Positions 1-8,856 of a DNA stretch of 64,000 nucleotides are shown here, piece after piece. Numbering within the stretch: position 1 is the first letter of the stretch; every line of letters begins with the position of its first letter. The notes beneath the pieces are model-generated. The model did no database searches, was not told the origin of the DNA, and was given only the letters and a program-made list of their open reading frames with translations. Source of the stretch: Myxococcales bacterium (GTDB taxonomy: Bacteria > Myxococcota_A > Polyangia > Palsa-1104 > JAEUJZ01); contig JAEUJZ010000165.1 in NCBI GenBank assembly GCA_016794505.1, forward strand, positions 92,502 through 156,501. The letters run 5' to 3'. Position numbers and translations under genes: made by a program.

Positions 1-9
1 AGACTCCTC

Positions 10-675
10 ATGGCGTACATCACCTGGCTGCTTCAGCTCATCCGCAACCCCGAGGCCATCATCCAGCAAGCGGGCGCGTACGCCATGGTCGTGCTGGCGT
101 TCATCATCTTTGCCGAGACCGGCGCGCTGGTGTTCTTTCTGCCCGGTGACTCGCTGCTGGTGACCGCGGGTCTTTACGCTGCAAAAGGCAGCCTGGATCT
201 GCTGACGATGAACTTGGTGCTGATTCCGATGGCCATCCTCGGCGATGCGCTGTCGTACGTCATCGGCAGCCGCACCGGGCCGCACCTGTTCAACCGCCCC
301 AAGTCGCGCTTCTTTAACCCGCAGCACCTGCGCGATGCGCACGCCTTTTATGAAAGGCATGGCGGCAAGGCCATCATCCTCGCGCGCTTTGTGCCGATCC
401 TACGAACCTTCGTTCCCGTCGTCGCTGGCGCAGCGCAGATGACCTATACGCGCTTTGCCACGTACAACATCGTCGGCGGCGCGGCCTGGGTGGCCTCGAT
501 GACCTGCACGGGGTACTTCCTGGGCAGCTTCTTCGAGCGCCTGTTCGGGGTCAAAATCGAGCACCACATCGAGAAGGTGATCATCGTCGTGGTGTTCCTG
601 TCGATCCTGCCCGGCATCGTGGGGTACCTGCAGGCCCGACGAGAGCGCACTGCGTCTTCCTCGCAGGCGGGCTAG
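10..675 (+). CDS. DedA/VTT-family inner-membrane protein
   Basis: A 221-residue polytopic membrane protein of the DedA (SNARE-associated, VTT domain) family. These proteins are linked to lipid flipping and to keeping the membrane potential. Visible family marks are the acidic residue E36 in the first membrane segment, the FLPGDSLL motif at about residues 43-50, and the amphipathic arginine-rich re-entrant motif ARFVPILRTFVPVVAG at about 125-140. The last hydrophobic helix ends in a basic tail. The reading frame stays open to the first base of the window, so a start further upstream cannot be excluded, but the length and the N-terminus from this ATG are normal for the family. cutA follows after 18 bp and is probably cotranscribed. 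Confidence 0.9.
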   Translation: MAYITWLLQLIRNPEAIIQQAGAYAMVVLAFIIFAETGALVFFLPGDSLLVTAGLYAAKGSLDLLTMNLVLIPMAILGDALSYVIGSRTGPHLFNRPKSRFFNPQHLRDAHAFYERHGGKAIILARFVPILRTFVPVVAGAAQMTYTRFATYNIVGGAAWVASMTCTGYFLGSFFERLFGVKIEHHIEKVIIVVVFLSILPGIVGYLQARRERTASSSQAG

Positions 676-693
676 CGGAGTACACTTGAGGCC

Positions 694-1032
694 ATGTCAA
701 CGACGGCAAGCGACGAGCTGCTTCTGGTGTTCTGCACATTTCCCAACAGCGACGACGCCGCGCAGGTAGCGCAGCAGCTGGTGGGCGATGGCTTGGTGGC
801 CTGCGTCAACATCTTGCGCGATGTGCGCTCGATCTATTTCTGGCAGGGCGAGATCGTCAACGCCACCGAGGTTTTGTGCCTGATGAAGACGCAAAGCGAC
901 AACTACGCCGAGCTGGTGCAGCGCCTCAGCGAGATGCATCCCTATACGGTGCCCGAGATCGTCGGCGTGCGACCCAGCGCAGTAAACGAGCCCTACTTGA
1001 AGTGGGTCTTGAGCGAGACCTCGGGTCGATAG
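694..1032 (+). CDS. cutA: Divalent-cation tolerance protein CutA
   Basis: A 112-residue CutA1 protein, a small trimeric ferredoxin-like-fold cytosolic protein associated with copper and divalent-cation tolerance. The sequence shows the family core: an N-terminal TFPNSDDA-type strand-turn, the LVACVNI strand, the SIYFWQGEI motif, a conserved MKT followed by the ELHPY-type stretch MHPYTVPEIVG, and a C-terminal YLKWV. Length is typical. A TTGAGG Shine-Dalgarno-like site lies just upstream of the ATG. It follows the DedA gene by 18 bp, so the two probably form one transcript; a functional link between them is not evident. Confidence 0.95.
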   Translation: MSTTASDELLLVFCTFPNSDDAAQVAQQLVGDGLVACVNILRDVRSIYFWQGEIVNATEVLCLMKTQSDNYAELVQRLSEMHPYTVPEIVGVRPSAVNEPYLKWVLSETSGR

Positions 1033-1116
1033 CAGGATCGAAGTGCGCAAGACAGCGAAAACCCGCTGACTGCGGCTCGCCGTTTGGACCGAGCCGCGTA
1101 TCAAAGAGAGGCAACC

Positions 1117-1956
1117 ATGAGCGAACCCACGAGTCAGACTCCGCCGTCTTCATCTGCGTCGGCGCAAGCCTCTGAGAGCTTTGCCGACCGCCTATCCCTT
1201 GGCCTTGCCGGCGAGCGCAAAGCCTTTGCGCTCCTGTGCCTGGCGTTTTACACCGCGTTCTTCGGCTTGCTGTCGCTGCTTCTGTGGAATGCGCCCCCGG
1301 ATCAGCCCGAGGTGCGAGCGTGGTGGGGCTGCTTCGCGGCGATGGCGGCCTGCTATGGCGTCAGCTTCTTTGCGCTGGGCGCTGGCTGGTTCTGGGCCCG
1401 CTGGTTCGCCATGGGCCTGGGTTATTCCGGCGTGACCGTCGCCTTTTGGAGCGTCATCACGCAGCGCGCCATCGACCCAGTCATCCTGTTTTATGGCGTG
1501 ACGCACGGCATCATCCTTCTGTTCTTGCAGGGCAAGCAGCTGACGACAGAGTTCGACGCCAAGCCGGGCTGGCGCAAAGCGCTGGGCCTGGATGAGCTTG
1601 GCGTGCAGCGCGTGCGGGCCACCGTGACGCGAGCTGCAGCGAGCTTGCCGACGCTGATCTTGATCGCGCTGGCTCCGCGCGAAGGAGCCGAGGGCCTGCT
1701 GGCCGTGGCGCTGGGCGTGGTCGGCATCTGGGGCCTTCTGCGGGCGCGTACCGTCGGAGTGTTGGCACTTCTGGCGGCGGCTCCGCTGGCCGTGTTCGCC
1801 GCCCTGGGGCATGCGCATCCTGCCTGCTTGTCGGCTCGTGCGGTGCTGATCTCACCGACGCTGATCCACGTGCTTGCGCTGTCCGCAGGGGTCGTGCTGC
1901 TGTCGGCGACAGCGCCGTTTGTGCGCCCGATGGCCCGCTTCCTGTCGCGGGCTTAA
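1117..1956 (+). CDS. Polytopic membrane protein of unknown function
   Basis: A 279-residue protein that I do not recognise. It has a Ser/Gln-rich cytosolic-type N-terminus of about 35 residues, then about seven hydrophobic segments separated by short loops, with one longer polar loop around residues 140-165. I chose the ATG at 1117 because AGAGAGGCAACC precedes it and the residues between an upstream TTG (1084) and this ATG look non-coding. It lies 84 bp after cutA and is followed by the ArsA-like ATPase on the same strand. No catalytic motif is visible. Assignment is limited to an integral membrane protein. Confidence 0.75.
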   Translation: MSEPTSQTPPSSSASAQASESFADRLSLGLAGERKAFALLCLAFYTAFFGLLSLLLWNAPPDQPEVRAWWGCFAAMAACYGVSFFALGAGWFWARWFAMGLGYSGVTVAFWSVITQRAIDPVILFYGVTHGIILLFLQGKQLTTEFDAKPGWRKALGLDELGVQRVRATVTRAAASLPTLILIALAPREGAEGLLAVALGVVGIWGLLRARTVGVLALLAAAPLAVFAALGHAHPACLSARAVLISPTLIHVLALSAGVVLLSATAPFVRPMARFLSRA

Positions 1957-2042
1957 AGCGCCTGGCTCGACGCAGCGTCCAGCACGGCGGACGCTGACCT
2001 GCTGCCCCCACCTGTTCAACCAAAACCAGAACCGAATCGGCT

Positions 2043-3275
2043 TTGAGCACCCAAACGGCAAAAGATGCCTCTCTGCTGCCCCTGCTTTCTGCGCGTCGCA
2101 TCATCGTCTGCGTAGGCTCGGGTGGCGTTGGCAAGACAACCACATCGGCGACGCTGGCCCTTTTGGCGGCCGTCGTCCTGGGGCGGCGCGTCCTGGTCTT
2201 GACGATCGATCCAGCGCGTCGCTTGGCGGATGCGCTCGGCGTGCGCGCCCTGGGACATGACATCCAGCGCGTCCCCGATGAAAAGCTAGATGCCCTGGCC
2301 CGTCGACGCGGCATTACGCGCGCACCGGGCGGCACGCTGTCGGCCATGATGCTCGATCAGAAGCGGGCCTTCGACGAGATCGTGGAGCGCTATGCCCGCG
2401 ACGGCACCGTGCGCAAGCGCATCTTTGAAAACGGCATCTATCAGCAGATCAGCGCCCGCCTGTCCGGCTCGCACGAGTACGCGGCGATGTCGAAGCTGTA
2501 CGATCTGGCGCAGGTCAGCCCACCGCCTTTTGATCTGATCGTCCTCGACACGCCACCGACGGAAAACGCGCTGGATTTTCTCGACGCGCCCGACCGCATC
2601 AGCCAAGCCATCGACTCGCCGGCCCTGCAGTGGTTCATCAAGCCCTATCTGCAAGCCGGAAGCTGGAGCCTGCGCTTGGTCGGCGTCGGCGGTGCCTTTG
2701 TGCTGCGCGGCCTGTCGCGCTTCGTCGGCTCGCACTTTTTGCAGCAGATGGCCGAGTTCTTCGTCGAGTTCAGCGAGGTCACGGCCGGCTTTCGCGAGCG
2801 AGCAGAAAAAGTCCGCACCCTGCTGCGCAAGCCCGATGTCGCCTTTGTGTTGGTCTGCAGCCCCGAGCAGCTATCGGTGGAAGAGGCGCTGTACTTTCAC
2901 GAGCGCCTGCGCCGGGCTGAGATGCCGCTCGGCGGAGCCGTCGTAAACCGTGTGCATGCCGCAGGTCCTTCGCTGCCGGCGGACTTTTCCGACGTGCTGC
3001 ATCGCCAGCCAGCGCTGCGCGGCTTTGTCCCCGAAGATCTGCGCCGCCTGTGCGACGATCTGATTCGCACCTACGACGAACAGCAGACCTTGGCCGCGGC
3101 GGATCAGGCGGCCATCGCCGATCTGCGGCGGCATGTCGGTGGGATCTCATCGCCAGAAGGCCCGCTGCCGCTGTGCGCAGTGCCGATGTTTGACAGCGAT
3201 ATTCACGACGCCGAAGGTCTGGCCCGCATCAGCGCGTTTCTGGTCCCGAACGAGCGATTGGCGCCCAAGAATTGA
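2043..3275 (+). CDS. ArsA/Get3-like ATPase
   Basis: A 410-residue P-loop ATPase of the ArsA (anion-transporting ATPase) family in the SIMIBI class, acting in the cytosol. The Walker A region is GSGGVGKTTTS at residues 25-35, preceded by the hydrophobic beta-strand IIVCV. The TIDPARRLADALG stretch follows, and the switch II-like LDTPPTENALDFLDAP appears near residue 176. The usual intermonomer 'signature' lysine (GKGG) is replaced by Ser, as in a known bacterial ArsA-like subgroup. There are no cysteines arranged like the ArsA metal site, so arsenite export is not implied. The start is a TTG; no ATG or GTG lies in frame before the P-loop. The histidine kinase gene begins 42 bp downstream. Confidence 0.85.
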   Translation: MSTQTAKDASLLPLLSARRIIVCVGSGGVGKTTTSATLALLAAVVLGRRVLVLTIDPARRLADALGVRALGHDIQRVPDEKLDALARRRGITRAPGGTLSAMMLDQKRAFDEIVERYARDGTVRKRIFENGIYQQISARLSGSHEYAAMSKLYDLAQVSPPPFDLIVLDTPPTENALDFLDAPDRISQAIDSPALQWFIKPYLQAGSWSLRLVGVGGAFVLRGLSRFVGSHFLQQMAEFFVEFSEVTAGFRERAEKVRTLLRKPDVAFVLVCSPEQLSVEEALYFHERLRRAEMPLGGAVVNRVHAAGPSLPADFSDVLHRQPALRGFVPEDLRRLCDDLIRTYDEQQTLAAADQAAIADLRRHVGGISSPEGPLPLCAVPMFDSDIHDAEGLARISAFLVPNERLAPKN

Positions 3276-3279
3276 GTAC

Positions 3280-3285
3280 TTGACA
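3280..3285 (+). promoter_or_regulatory. Candidate -35 element of the histidine kinase gene
   Basis: A perfect TTGACA lies 5 bp after the stop codon of the ArsA-like gene and 38 bp before the ATG of the kinase. The -10 position 17 bp further (CATCGT) is weak. If used, transcription would begin at or near the start codon. Confidence 0.4.
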
Positions 3286-3317
3286 TCGCAGATCTGGCGC
3301 GACATCGTCCCTGCGCA

Positions 3318-4487
3318 ATGCTCTCCTTGCGCGACTCCCCGTCGCTTCCGTTAGGGGCGCTAGCTGCGCCCATCTTGGCCGTGCTGCCCGCGCACGCCCC
3401 TGCGCAGTCGCCTGTGCGCATGTTGACTGCGGATCTCGGCGGGCCCTGCGTCGAGGTGTTCAGCGCCGAGCAAGCGTTGAGCGCGGTACAGCGAGATCGC
3501 CCGCTTTTGGTGCTGATTGATCTGTGTAGCGGAGACGGCGGCGAGCGCTGGCTGCGCGGTCTGCGAGACGGCAGCGATCCCACGTTTCGCGCGCTCTCGC
3601 CTCTTTTGCAGGATGTTCCGCTTTTGGCCTTTATCCCGACCCTGGATCCGGCGCATGCGCGGCGGGTCTATCTGGAAGGCGTCAGCGACGTGCTCTGCCA
3701 CGCGCTGGGGCGCGAGGTCTTATCCAGCAAAGTGCGCGCCTGGCTGCGCCTGGCCGAGCGAGCCCAGCGCCTGCTGGCGCTGCGTGACTTTGCGCATGAA
3801 GCGCGGCATCCGATCACCGCCATCGGGGCCGCCGCCCACATGCTGATCTCAGACGGTGTCTTGGCGCGCAGCGGCGAAGACGAGCGACGCAGGCTGAGCC
3901 AGACCATCCTGTCAGAGTCCGAGCGCATCGGTCGCATGGTCGAGCACTATCTGGACGCGGATCCGGCGCTGCGCATCGGCGATGCTCCACTGACCGAACA
4001 GCCGCTGCACCTGATTCGCGATCTTCTGTCCGTGAACCTAAACAGCGAGCAGCGCCAGCGCGTGACGATGCGGGCCACGGCCGAGATTCCCGAGCTTGCC
4101 GTCGAGCCCGATCACCTGCGACAGATGCTGCTGAACCTGCTGGAAAACGCGCTGACGGCGACGGCAGAAAAAGGCGAGGTCTGCGTCGAAGTATTTGTCG
4201 ACGCAAGCGGCGCAGCCATCGCGGTGCGCGACACCGGCAGCGGCATTCAGCCCGACGATCTGTACCGCATCTTTGAAGACGGCTTCACGACGGCCAGCGA
4301 GGCACAGCAGGCCCAAGGCGGAGGCCGCGGCGGCAGCCATCCCAATCTAGCGCTCACCCGGCGCCGGGGTCTGGGACTGGGCATCACGCAGCGCCTGTGC
4401 TTGGCGGCCGGCGGTCGCCTGTCTGTCAGCAGCCAGGCGGGCACGGGCTCGGTCTTCGTGATCTGGCTGCCGCGTCCTCTGCGCTAA
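3318..4487 (+). CDS. Cytosolic sensor histidine kinase with receiver-like N-terminus
   Basis: A 389-residue histidine kinase without membrane segments. Residues about 33-150 look like a receiver fold: an LVLIDLC strand with the central Asp, a later IPTLD strand, and a C-terminal helix. The paired acidic residues of strand 1 and the conserved Lys near the end are missing, so this is probably a pseudo-receiver. The dimerisation/phosphoacceptor helix has FAHEARHPITAIG with H160 as likely phosphoacceptor. The ATPase domain shows the N box LLNLLENALTATAEKG, the G1 box DTGSGI and the G2 box GLGLGI. No response regulator gene is adjacent. TTGACA at 3280 sits 38 bp before the ATG and there is no Shine-Dalgarno. 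Confidence 0.88.
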   Translation: MLSLRDSPSLPLGALAAPILAVLPAHAPAQSPVRMLTADLGGPCVEVFSAEQALSAVQRDRPLLVLIDLCSGDGGERWLRGLRDGSDPTFRALSPLLQDVPLLAFIPTLDPAHARRVYLEGVSDVLCHALGREVLSSKVRAWLRLAERAQRLLALRDFAHEARHPITAIGAAAHMLISDGVLARSGEDERRRLSQTILSESERIGRMVEHYLDADPALRIGDAPLTEQPLHLIRDLLSVNLNSEQRQRVTMRATAEIPELAVEPDHLRQMLLNLLENALTATAEKGEVCVEVFVDASGAAIAVRDTGSGIQPDDLYRIFEDGFTTASEAQQAQGGGRGGSHPNLALTRRRGLGLGITQRLCLAAGGRLSVSSQAGTGSVFVIWLPRPLR

Positions 4488-4514
4488 AAGGCGCATGGGA
4501 CATGCCAGCCACGG

Positions 4515-4600
4515 ATTCAGTGATAAATAGGTAAATTATTTTATAATGATTTGATTGTATTGATTTATAATAAAACAGATTGTCCCATCTACATAAAAGC
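4515..4600. other. AT-rich island between convergent gene ends
   Basis: This stretch is strikingly A+T-rich (several TTATAA and ATTTATAAT strings) in otherwise GC-rich DNA. It lies between the 3' ends of the histidine kinase gene (+) and the diguanylate cyclase gene (-), so it is not in an obvious promoter position. I see no convincing stem-loop with a T-tract and no open reading frame. Confidence 0.6.
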
Positions 4601-4659
4601 TGTCTTTGGTCCTGCCCGCAGTCGCTTCTCTGGCGAATCCTGCGCGTTTGGCGGGCGCG

Positions 4660-7248
4660 TTATTCGGTGGGCAGCCGCGGCGGACGCGAGGGATTGCCGA
4701 ACAGCAAGGCCGCCTGTTCGACACGCCCCGTGATGCTGGGGTCGTAGATCTGATAGCTGTTCCGCCCCACTTCCTTGGAGTGATACAGCGCGATATCGGC
4801 CAGTCGCAGAAGCTCTTGCGGCGTATCGGCATGCAGCGGAAACAGGCTCAGGCCAATGCTGGCTGTGATCGTGTAGCTGCTGCGCTCGCGTTCGAGCAAC
4901 ACCGGCTGACGAATCACTTCCAGAAGGCGCTCGGCCACGCGAGCCGCTTCACTGACGCCGGTCACCATGGGCAGAAGCAGCGTGAACTCGTCGCCGCCCA
5001 TACGCCCGATGGTGTCGCCTTCGCGCAGGCTGCTGCGGATGCGCTCAGCAATCAGGCGCAGCACGTGATCGCCGACGATGTGGCCGCGCGTGTCGTTGAT
5101 GCGCTTGAAGAAGTCGAGATCCAAATAGCCCACAGCGACCAGCTGATCGGTGCGCTTTGCTTGCGTCAGCGCTCGCTCGACGCGATCCAAGAACAGCGCG
5201 CGATTGGGCAGCTTGGTCAGCGGGTCATAAAACGCCTTCGACTGCAGCTCTTCTTCGGTGCGGCGGCGCTCGGTGATATCGGAAAACGAGACCACGACCC
5301 CGTTCGGCCGCTGGCTGGGATCGCGCAGAAGCGGACGCGTGTTGACCGATACCCAGCGCAGCTCGCCATGGGGCGGCCTGACCCCCACGAGCACGTCGGA
5401 GAGCGGCTGGCCATCCTGCAGCGTCAGGCGGTGCGGCAGCTCTTGCAGGCTGAGCGCTTGTCCCGCGACGTTACACAGCGTCCAGTTGGCGATGAGGCCT
5501 GAATTTTCCCGCAGCGTGCGCAGCTCTTCGATCGTCACACCCAGCAGGCGCAGAGCGCTCTCGTTGCCGGTGATCAGCTGCGCATCCCCGTCGAAGATGA
5601 GGATGCCCTCTTGCAGCGAGGCCACCACCGTCCGGTACAGCTCTTCACTGTCGCGCAGGGCTCGTTCGGCCTGACGGCGCAGCGTGATGTCCACCACCGT
5701 GCCCAGCACGGCAAGCTGACTGTGGTACGTCGTCAAGCTGGCGTAGATCTCGACCTCTACCTGCTGGCCATCGCGACGCCGCAGGCGCAGCGCATAGGGC
5801 GGCAAGCTCTCGCCGGCCATACGGCGCTGCAGGTTCTGCCAGGCCAGCTCGCGATCGTCGGGCGCGATGATCTCTAGACACGAGGGCATGTCGAGGATCT
5901 CTTCGCGCTCGCGACCCAGAAGCTCGGCAAAGCGCGGGTTCACATAGATGAACCGACTGTCTTGGATGACATACACGCCCACCTGTTTCTGCTCGACCAG
6001 GTGCCGGAAGCGCTCTTCGGTTTCGCGCAGCTGCCTCTCGATCGTGTACAGCTCGGTGACGTCTTGAATGATCAGCAGCGCTTCTTCCGCGGCAGAGACC
6101 ACGCGGAAGATGAGATCCGTGGTGTCGCTCAGCGAGCCGGTCGAGTCCGCGTCTCGCGGGTTGTCGATGTGATAGGTCAGATGCACCACGCGCTTTTCGC
6201 TGCTGGCCTGTTCGATGGCCTGCAAGAGGCGCGGTGCGAAGTCAGGCAATAGCTCGCGCAGGTTGCGACCGGTGGCCGTCTGCCCGTCGAGCAGCGCATG
6301 AAACGGCCCATTGGCGACAAAGTCTTGGATGTTGCCTTTGTGATCGACACGCACAAAGGTGTCGGGGATCACCGACAAGAGGGCGCGCAAGCGAGCTTCG
6401 CTGCGCCGTCGGGCGGTCTCGCTGCGGCGGGTGTGCGTGATGTCGCGGCTGATCGTCACGATGCCCAGCAGGTTGCCGCCGTGATCGCGCACCGCCGTGA
6501 TGTCCGAGTCGAGGAGGATCTCTTCGCCGAGGCGATCGTAGATCGTCATCTCGCCGCGCCAGGCACCCTGCTGTGTCAACGCGCCGCGGATGCCGTGCAT
6601 ATCGTTGACTGGCTGCACGAACTCTTCAAACGACCGGTTCAACACCTCGCTGGCTCGCCACTTGGCAACGCGCTCGGCCGCGGGGTTCCAGGCGACGATT
6701 CGCCCGCCGCTGTCGAGGATGACCACGATGTCGTTTGAGTTGTGGAAGAGCATTCCACTTTGCGCGATCGTCGACTTGGCCGGCTGCTTGGTGACTCCGT
6801 TCGTCGAAAGGCTCGTCGCGCGGTGGACCAGGGCATAGCCCAGCTCGCGCTTGGCGCCGCCCAACGACGCTTCGTGTGACTTGACACCGCCGTCGCTGGG
6901 AGGGGCCGCGCTGTTGTAGGCCGGTTCGCTGCCGGCTTCGTCTTCGCAGATCGCGCTGGCGGTGACATGCACATCGACATCGCGGCCGCTCTTGTGCCGC
7001 AGCTTCATCTCGCCCCGCCAAACTTCACCGACGGGCAGAGTGCGCAGCGGCGCGAACGTTCGATCGTGAAAGAACAAGTTCTTGGTGAGCAAGAGCCCCA
7101 GTCGGTGCCCGACGGCCTCGCTGGACGTCCAGCCATAAAGCTGCTCGGCTGCAGGACTCCAGTACGTCACCCGCAGCTCAAGATCCACTGCAATCACGGC
7201 GTCGGCCAGCGCTTGCAGCAGCCGTGTCTCAAAGGATGCAGCTGCCAT
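4660..7248 (-). CDS. Multi-PAS diguanylate cyclase
   Basis: A soluble signalling protein of about 862 residues with about five PAS-type sensor modules in series, followed by a GGDEF domain that makes cyclic di-GMP from two GTP. The first PAS begins at the N-terminus (LADAVIAVDLELRVTYWSP) and a 65-residue low-complexity linker separates it from the second. The C-terminal domain has FYDPLTKLPNRALF, DLDFFKRINDTRGH and the intact active-site loop GGDEF near residues 751-755. The allosteric I-site REGD stands five residues before GGDEF, so product inhibition is likely. No EAL domain is present. I prefer the second Met (SD-like GAGAAG, and a TATAGT box at 7273-7278) over the ATG at 7269. Confidence 0.9.
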   Translation of the reverse strand: MAAASFETRLLQALADAVIAVDLELRVTYWSPAAEQLYGWTSSEAVGHRLGLLLTKNLFFHDRTFAPLRTLPVGEVWRGEMKLRHKSGRDVDVHVTASAICEDEAGSEPAYNSAAPPSDGGVKSHEASLGGAKRELGYALVHRATSLSTNGVTKQPAKSTIAQSGMLFHNSNDIVVILDSGGRIVAWNPAAERVAKWRASEVLNRSFEEFVQPVNDMHGIRGALTQQGAWRGEMTIYDRLGEEILLDSDITAVRDHGGNLLGIVTISRDITHTRRSETARRRSEARLRALLSVIPDTFVRVDHKGNIQDFVANGPFHALLDGQTATGRNLRELLPDFAPRLLQAIEQASSEKRVVHLTYHIDNPRDADSTGSLSDTTDLIFRVVSAAEEALLIIQDVTELYTIERQLRETEERFRHLVEQKQVGVYVIQDSRFIYVNPRFAELLGREREEILDMPSCLEIIAPDDRELAWQNLQRRMAGESLPPYALRLRRRDGQQVEVEIYASLTTYHSQLAVLGTVVDITLRRQAERALRDSEELYRTVVASLQEGILIFDGDAQLITGNESALRLLGVTIEELRTLRENSGLIANWTLCNVAGQALSLQELPHRLTLQDGQPLSDVLVGVRPPHGELRWVSVNTRPLLRDPSQRPNGVVVSFSDITERRRTEEELQSKAFYDPLTKLPNRALFLDRVERALTQAKRTDQLVAVGYLDLDFFKRINDTRGHIVGDHVLRLIAERIRSSLREGDTIGRMGGDEFTLLLPMVTGVSEAARVAERLLEVIRQPVLLERERSSYTITASIGLSLFPLHADTPQELLRLADIALYHSKEVGRNSYQIYDPSITGRVEQAALLFGNPSRPPRLPTE

Positions 7249-7272
7249 CAAGAACTTCTCACGGTGCATCTC

Positions 7273-7278
7273 ACTATA
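7273..7278 (-). promoter_or_regulatory. Candidate -10 box of the diguanylate cyclase gene
   Basis: On the minus strand this reads TATAGT (5 of 6 consensus bases). It ends only 3 nt before the upstream ATG at 7269, which argues that transcription starts inside that region and that translation starts at 7248. No clear -35 was found. Confidence 0.35.
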
Positions 7279-7409
7279 GCGTGTTTCTCCGAGGTCAGAT
7301 TCGACAAACTCCGACGCGCTTCACTGCGTACCTTGTGGCTGAAGTATCGAGATCTGCGCAGCTTCTTCTCGGTGCTGTCGTGTGTGGCGCTGCACGCGCG
7401 CATCGGACG

Positions 7410-7415
7410 TTGACA
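7410..7415 (+). promoter_or_regulatory. Candidate -35 element of the HIT gene
   Basis: A perfect TTGACA starts 36 bp before the ATG of the HIT protein. With a 17-bp spacer the -10 would be ATGATG (weak), putting the transcript start at or next to the start codon. Confidence 0.35.
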
Positions 7416-7445
7416 GCGAAGGCAGAGCGAGGATGATGCCGACCC

Positions 7446-7862
7446 ATGAGCACTTCCATGGCCACTCCATCGATGGGCGACGGCGAGAAAGCAGCCCACG
7501 CGTCGTCGCCAGACTGCATCTTTTGCAAGATCGCCAGCCAGCAGATCCCTGCCCCGTTATTATACCGAGACGATGTCTGCGTCGCTTTTCGCGATATTCA
7601 TCCGCAGGCACCTACGCATATATTGGTAATCCCTCGCGCGCACATTGCCGACGTTCTGGAGGCATCGGCGCAGGGCGAGAGCCATGCCGAGCCGCTTCTG
7701 GGACGCCTGCTGCGCGTCGGGGCACAGGTGGCGGCGCAAGCGGGACTCGCCGAGTCGGGCTTTCGCATCGTCATCAACACGGGTGCCGACGGGGGGCAGT
7801 CGGTGTTCCATCTGCACCTGCATGTCCTGGGCGGTCGCCAGCTGGGCTGGCCCCCTGGCTAA
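7446..7862 (+). CDS. HIT-family nucleotide hydrolase/transferase
   Basis: A 138-residue histidine-triad protein, a small cytosolic dimer that hydrolyses nucleoside phosphoramidates or dinucleotide polyphosphates. The zinc-binding CIFCK motif (C24, C27) is followed by the LVIPRAHI stretch. The catalytic triad HLHLHVLGG occupies residues 122-130 with H122, H124 and H126. About 20 residues precede the domain and are Ser/Ala-rich, which is slightly longer than usual. The gene is divergent from the diguanylate cyclase gene. The domain layout resembles bacterial HinT, but a specific substrate cannot be read from the sequence. Confidence 0.92.
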   Translation: MSTSMATPSMGDGEKAAHASSPDCIFCKIASQQIPAPLLYRDDVCVAFRDIHPQAPTHILVIPRAHIADVLEASAQGESHAEPLLGRLLRVGAQVAAQAGLAESGFRIVINTGADGGQSVFHLHLHVLGGRQLGWPPG

Positions 7863-7889
7863 GCGGGTGCGGCGGAGCGTGATTCGCGC

Positions 7890-7920
7890 TTGACACAACC
7901 GCAGCCACATCGGGGATAGT
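7890..7920 (+). promoter_or_regulatory. Candidate promoter of the thioredoxin-like gene
   Basis: TTGACA at 7890-7895 and GATAGT at 7915-7920 with a 19-bp spacer lie directly before the ATG at 7927. The spacer is longer than ideal. The gap of 6 bp from the -10 to the ATG suggests a leaderless transcript, and no Shine-Dalgarno is present. Confidence 0.4.
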
Positions 7921-7926
7921 GCCGCC

Positions 7927-8832
7927 ATGAGCTCGCGTGTTGCCAAGATTCTCGTCGGAGCGCTGCTTGTGGGCAGCATGAACTGCGCTGCCTCGCGCCC
8001 CAAAGACAGCCCGCTTCCCCCGGCCCCGTCGCCCTCGCAGCCTCACGACGCCGAGTCGAACGCGACCGGCGCACCCGAGGCAAAAGCCGGGACGACGCTT
8101 TCGCAGCTTCTGGTCGGCAACCCCAGCGTGACCACCTGGGACGGCAAGCCGGCCTCGCTGAAGTCGCTTTCGGGCGCGGTGACGGTGCTGTTCCTGTGGT
8201 CGGCTGACTGCAAGACGTGTGCGCGCAAGCTGTCGCAGCTACAAGCCCTGCGGCAGCGCCAAGGCGAACAGGATGGTGTACGCATCCTCGCCATCAACAC
8301 CGACTCGGCGGCCAAGCTGACCGCGGCCAAGGATCTGGCGGCGTCGCTGTCCTTGTCGCTGCCGCTTCTGCGCGATGAGCAGCATCAGGTGCGCTGCCGT
8401 CTGCGACAGCTATTTGGCGCCGAGTTCTTTCCGCATGCTACCGAGGCCTCGGCCCGCCTCGATGTGGTGCCGCTGCCGCTTCTGGCCATCGTCGGCCCCG
8501 GCGAAAAAGTCTGGGGCGAGGTGCCAAACAACGAGAACGAGAACGAGTCGGCCTTTGTCGCTGCGAAACAGCTGCTGATCGAACAGGCTCTGCGCGGTCA
8601 GCTTCCCGAGCGGAAGCCGGCCATGCATGTGCGCGGCGAAGCCAACCTCGACAACGGCTTGCAGCTGTTCTTTCCCGCGATGAGCGACGAACAAATCGAT
8701 GCCGAGCTGCCCAAGGTCGAAGAGCAGATCCAGCAGGCCTATCCCCGTCTGCCGCGCGCCCAGCGCGAGCGCATGCTGCACCAAGCCGTAGAAGCCATGC
8801 GTCGCGGGGGCCGCGTGCTCTTGGTGCCGTAA
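7927..8832 (+). CDS. Exported thioredoxin/TlpA-like protein
   Basis: A 301-residue protein with an N-terminal hydrophobic export signal ending near C20. The bases for lipidation are weak because Asn precedes the Cys. A Pro-rich linker is followed by a redoxin fold: TLSQLLVGNPSVTTWDGK, the strand VTVLFLWSADCKTC with the CxxC pair C95/C98, and a cis-Pro region VVPLPLLAIVG. This points to a periplasmic or surface thiol-disulfide exchange role, as in TlpA/ResA. The last 90 residues form an extra helical, charged domain that I do not recognise. The neighbours do not include cytochrome biogenesis genes, so its partner is unknown. Confidence 0.8.
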   Translation: MSSRVAKILVGALLVGSMNCAASRPKDSPLPPAPSPSQPHDAESNATGAPEAKAGTTLSQLLVGNPSVTTWDGKPASLKSLSGAVTVLFLWSADCKTCARKLSQLQALRQRQGEQDGVRILAINTDSAAKLTAAKDLAASLSLSLPLLRDEQHQVRCRLRQLFGAEFFPHATEASARLDVVPLPLLAIVGPGEKVWGEVPNNENENESAFVAAKQLLIEQALRGQLPERKPAMHVRGEANLDNGLQLFFPAMSDEQIDAELPKVEEQIQQAYPRLPRAQRERMLHQAVEAMRRGGRVLLVP

Positions 8833-8856
8833 AGCAGGTGGCGGCGACGCGAGCGA

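Noticed and set aside
2043..3275. Arsenite efflux ATPase function
   Set aside because: No metal-binding Cys set and no ars operon genes nearby.
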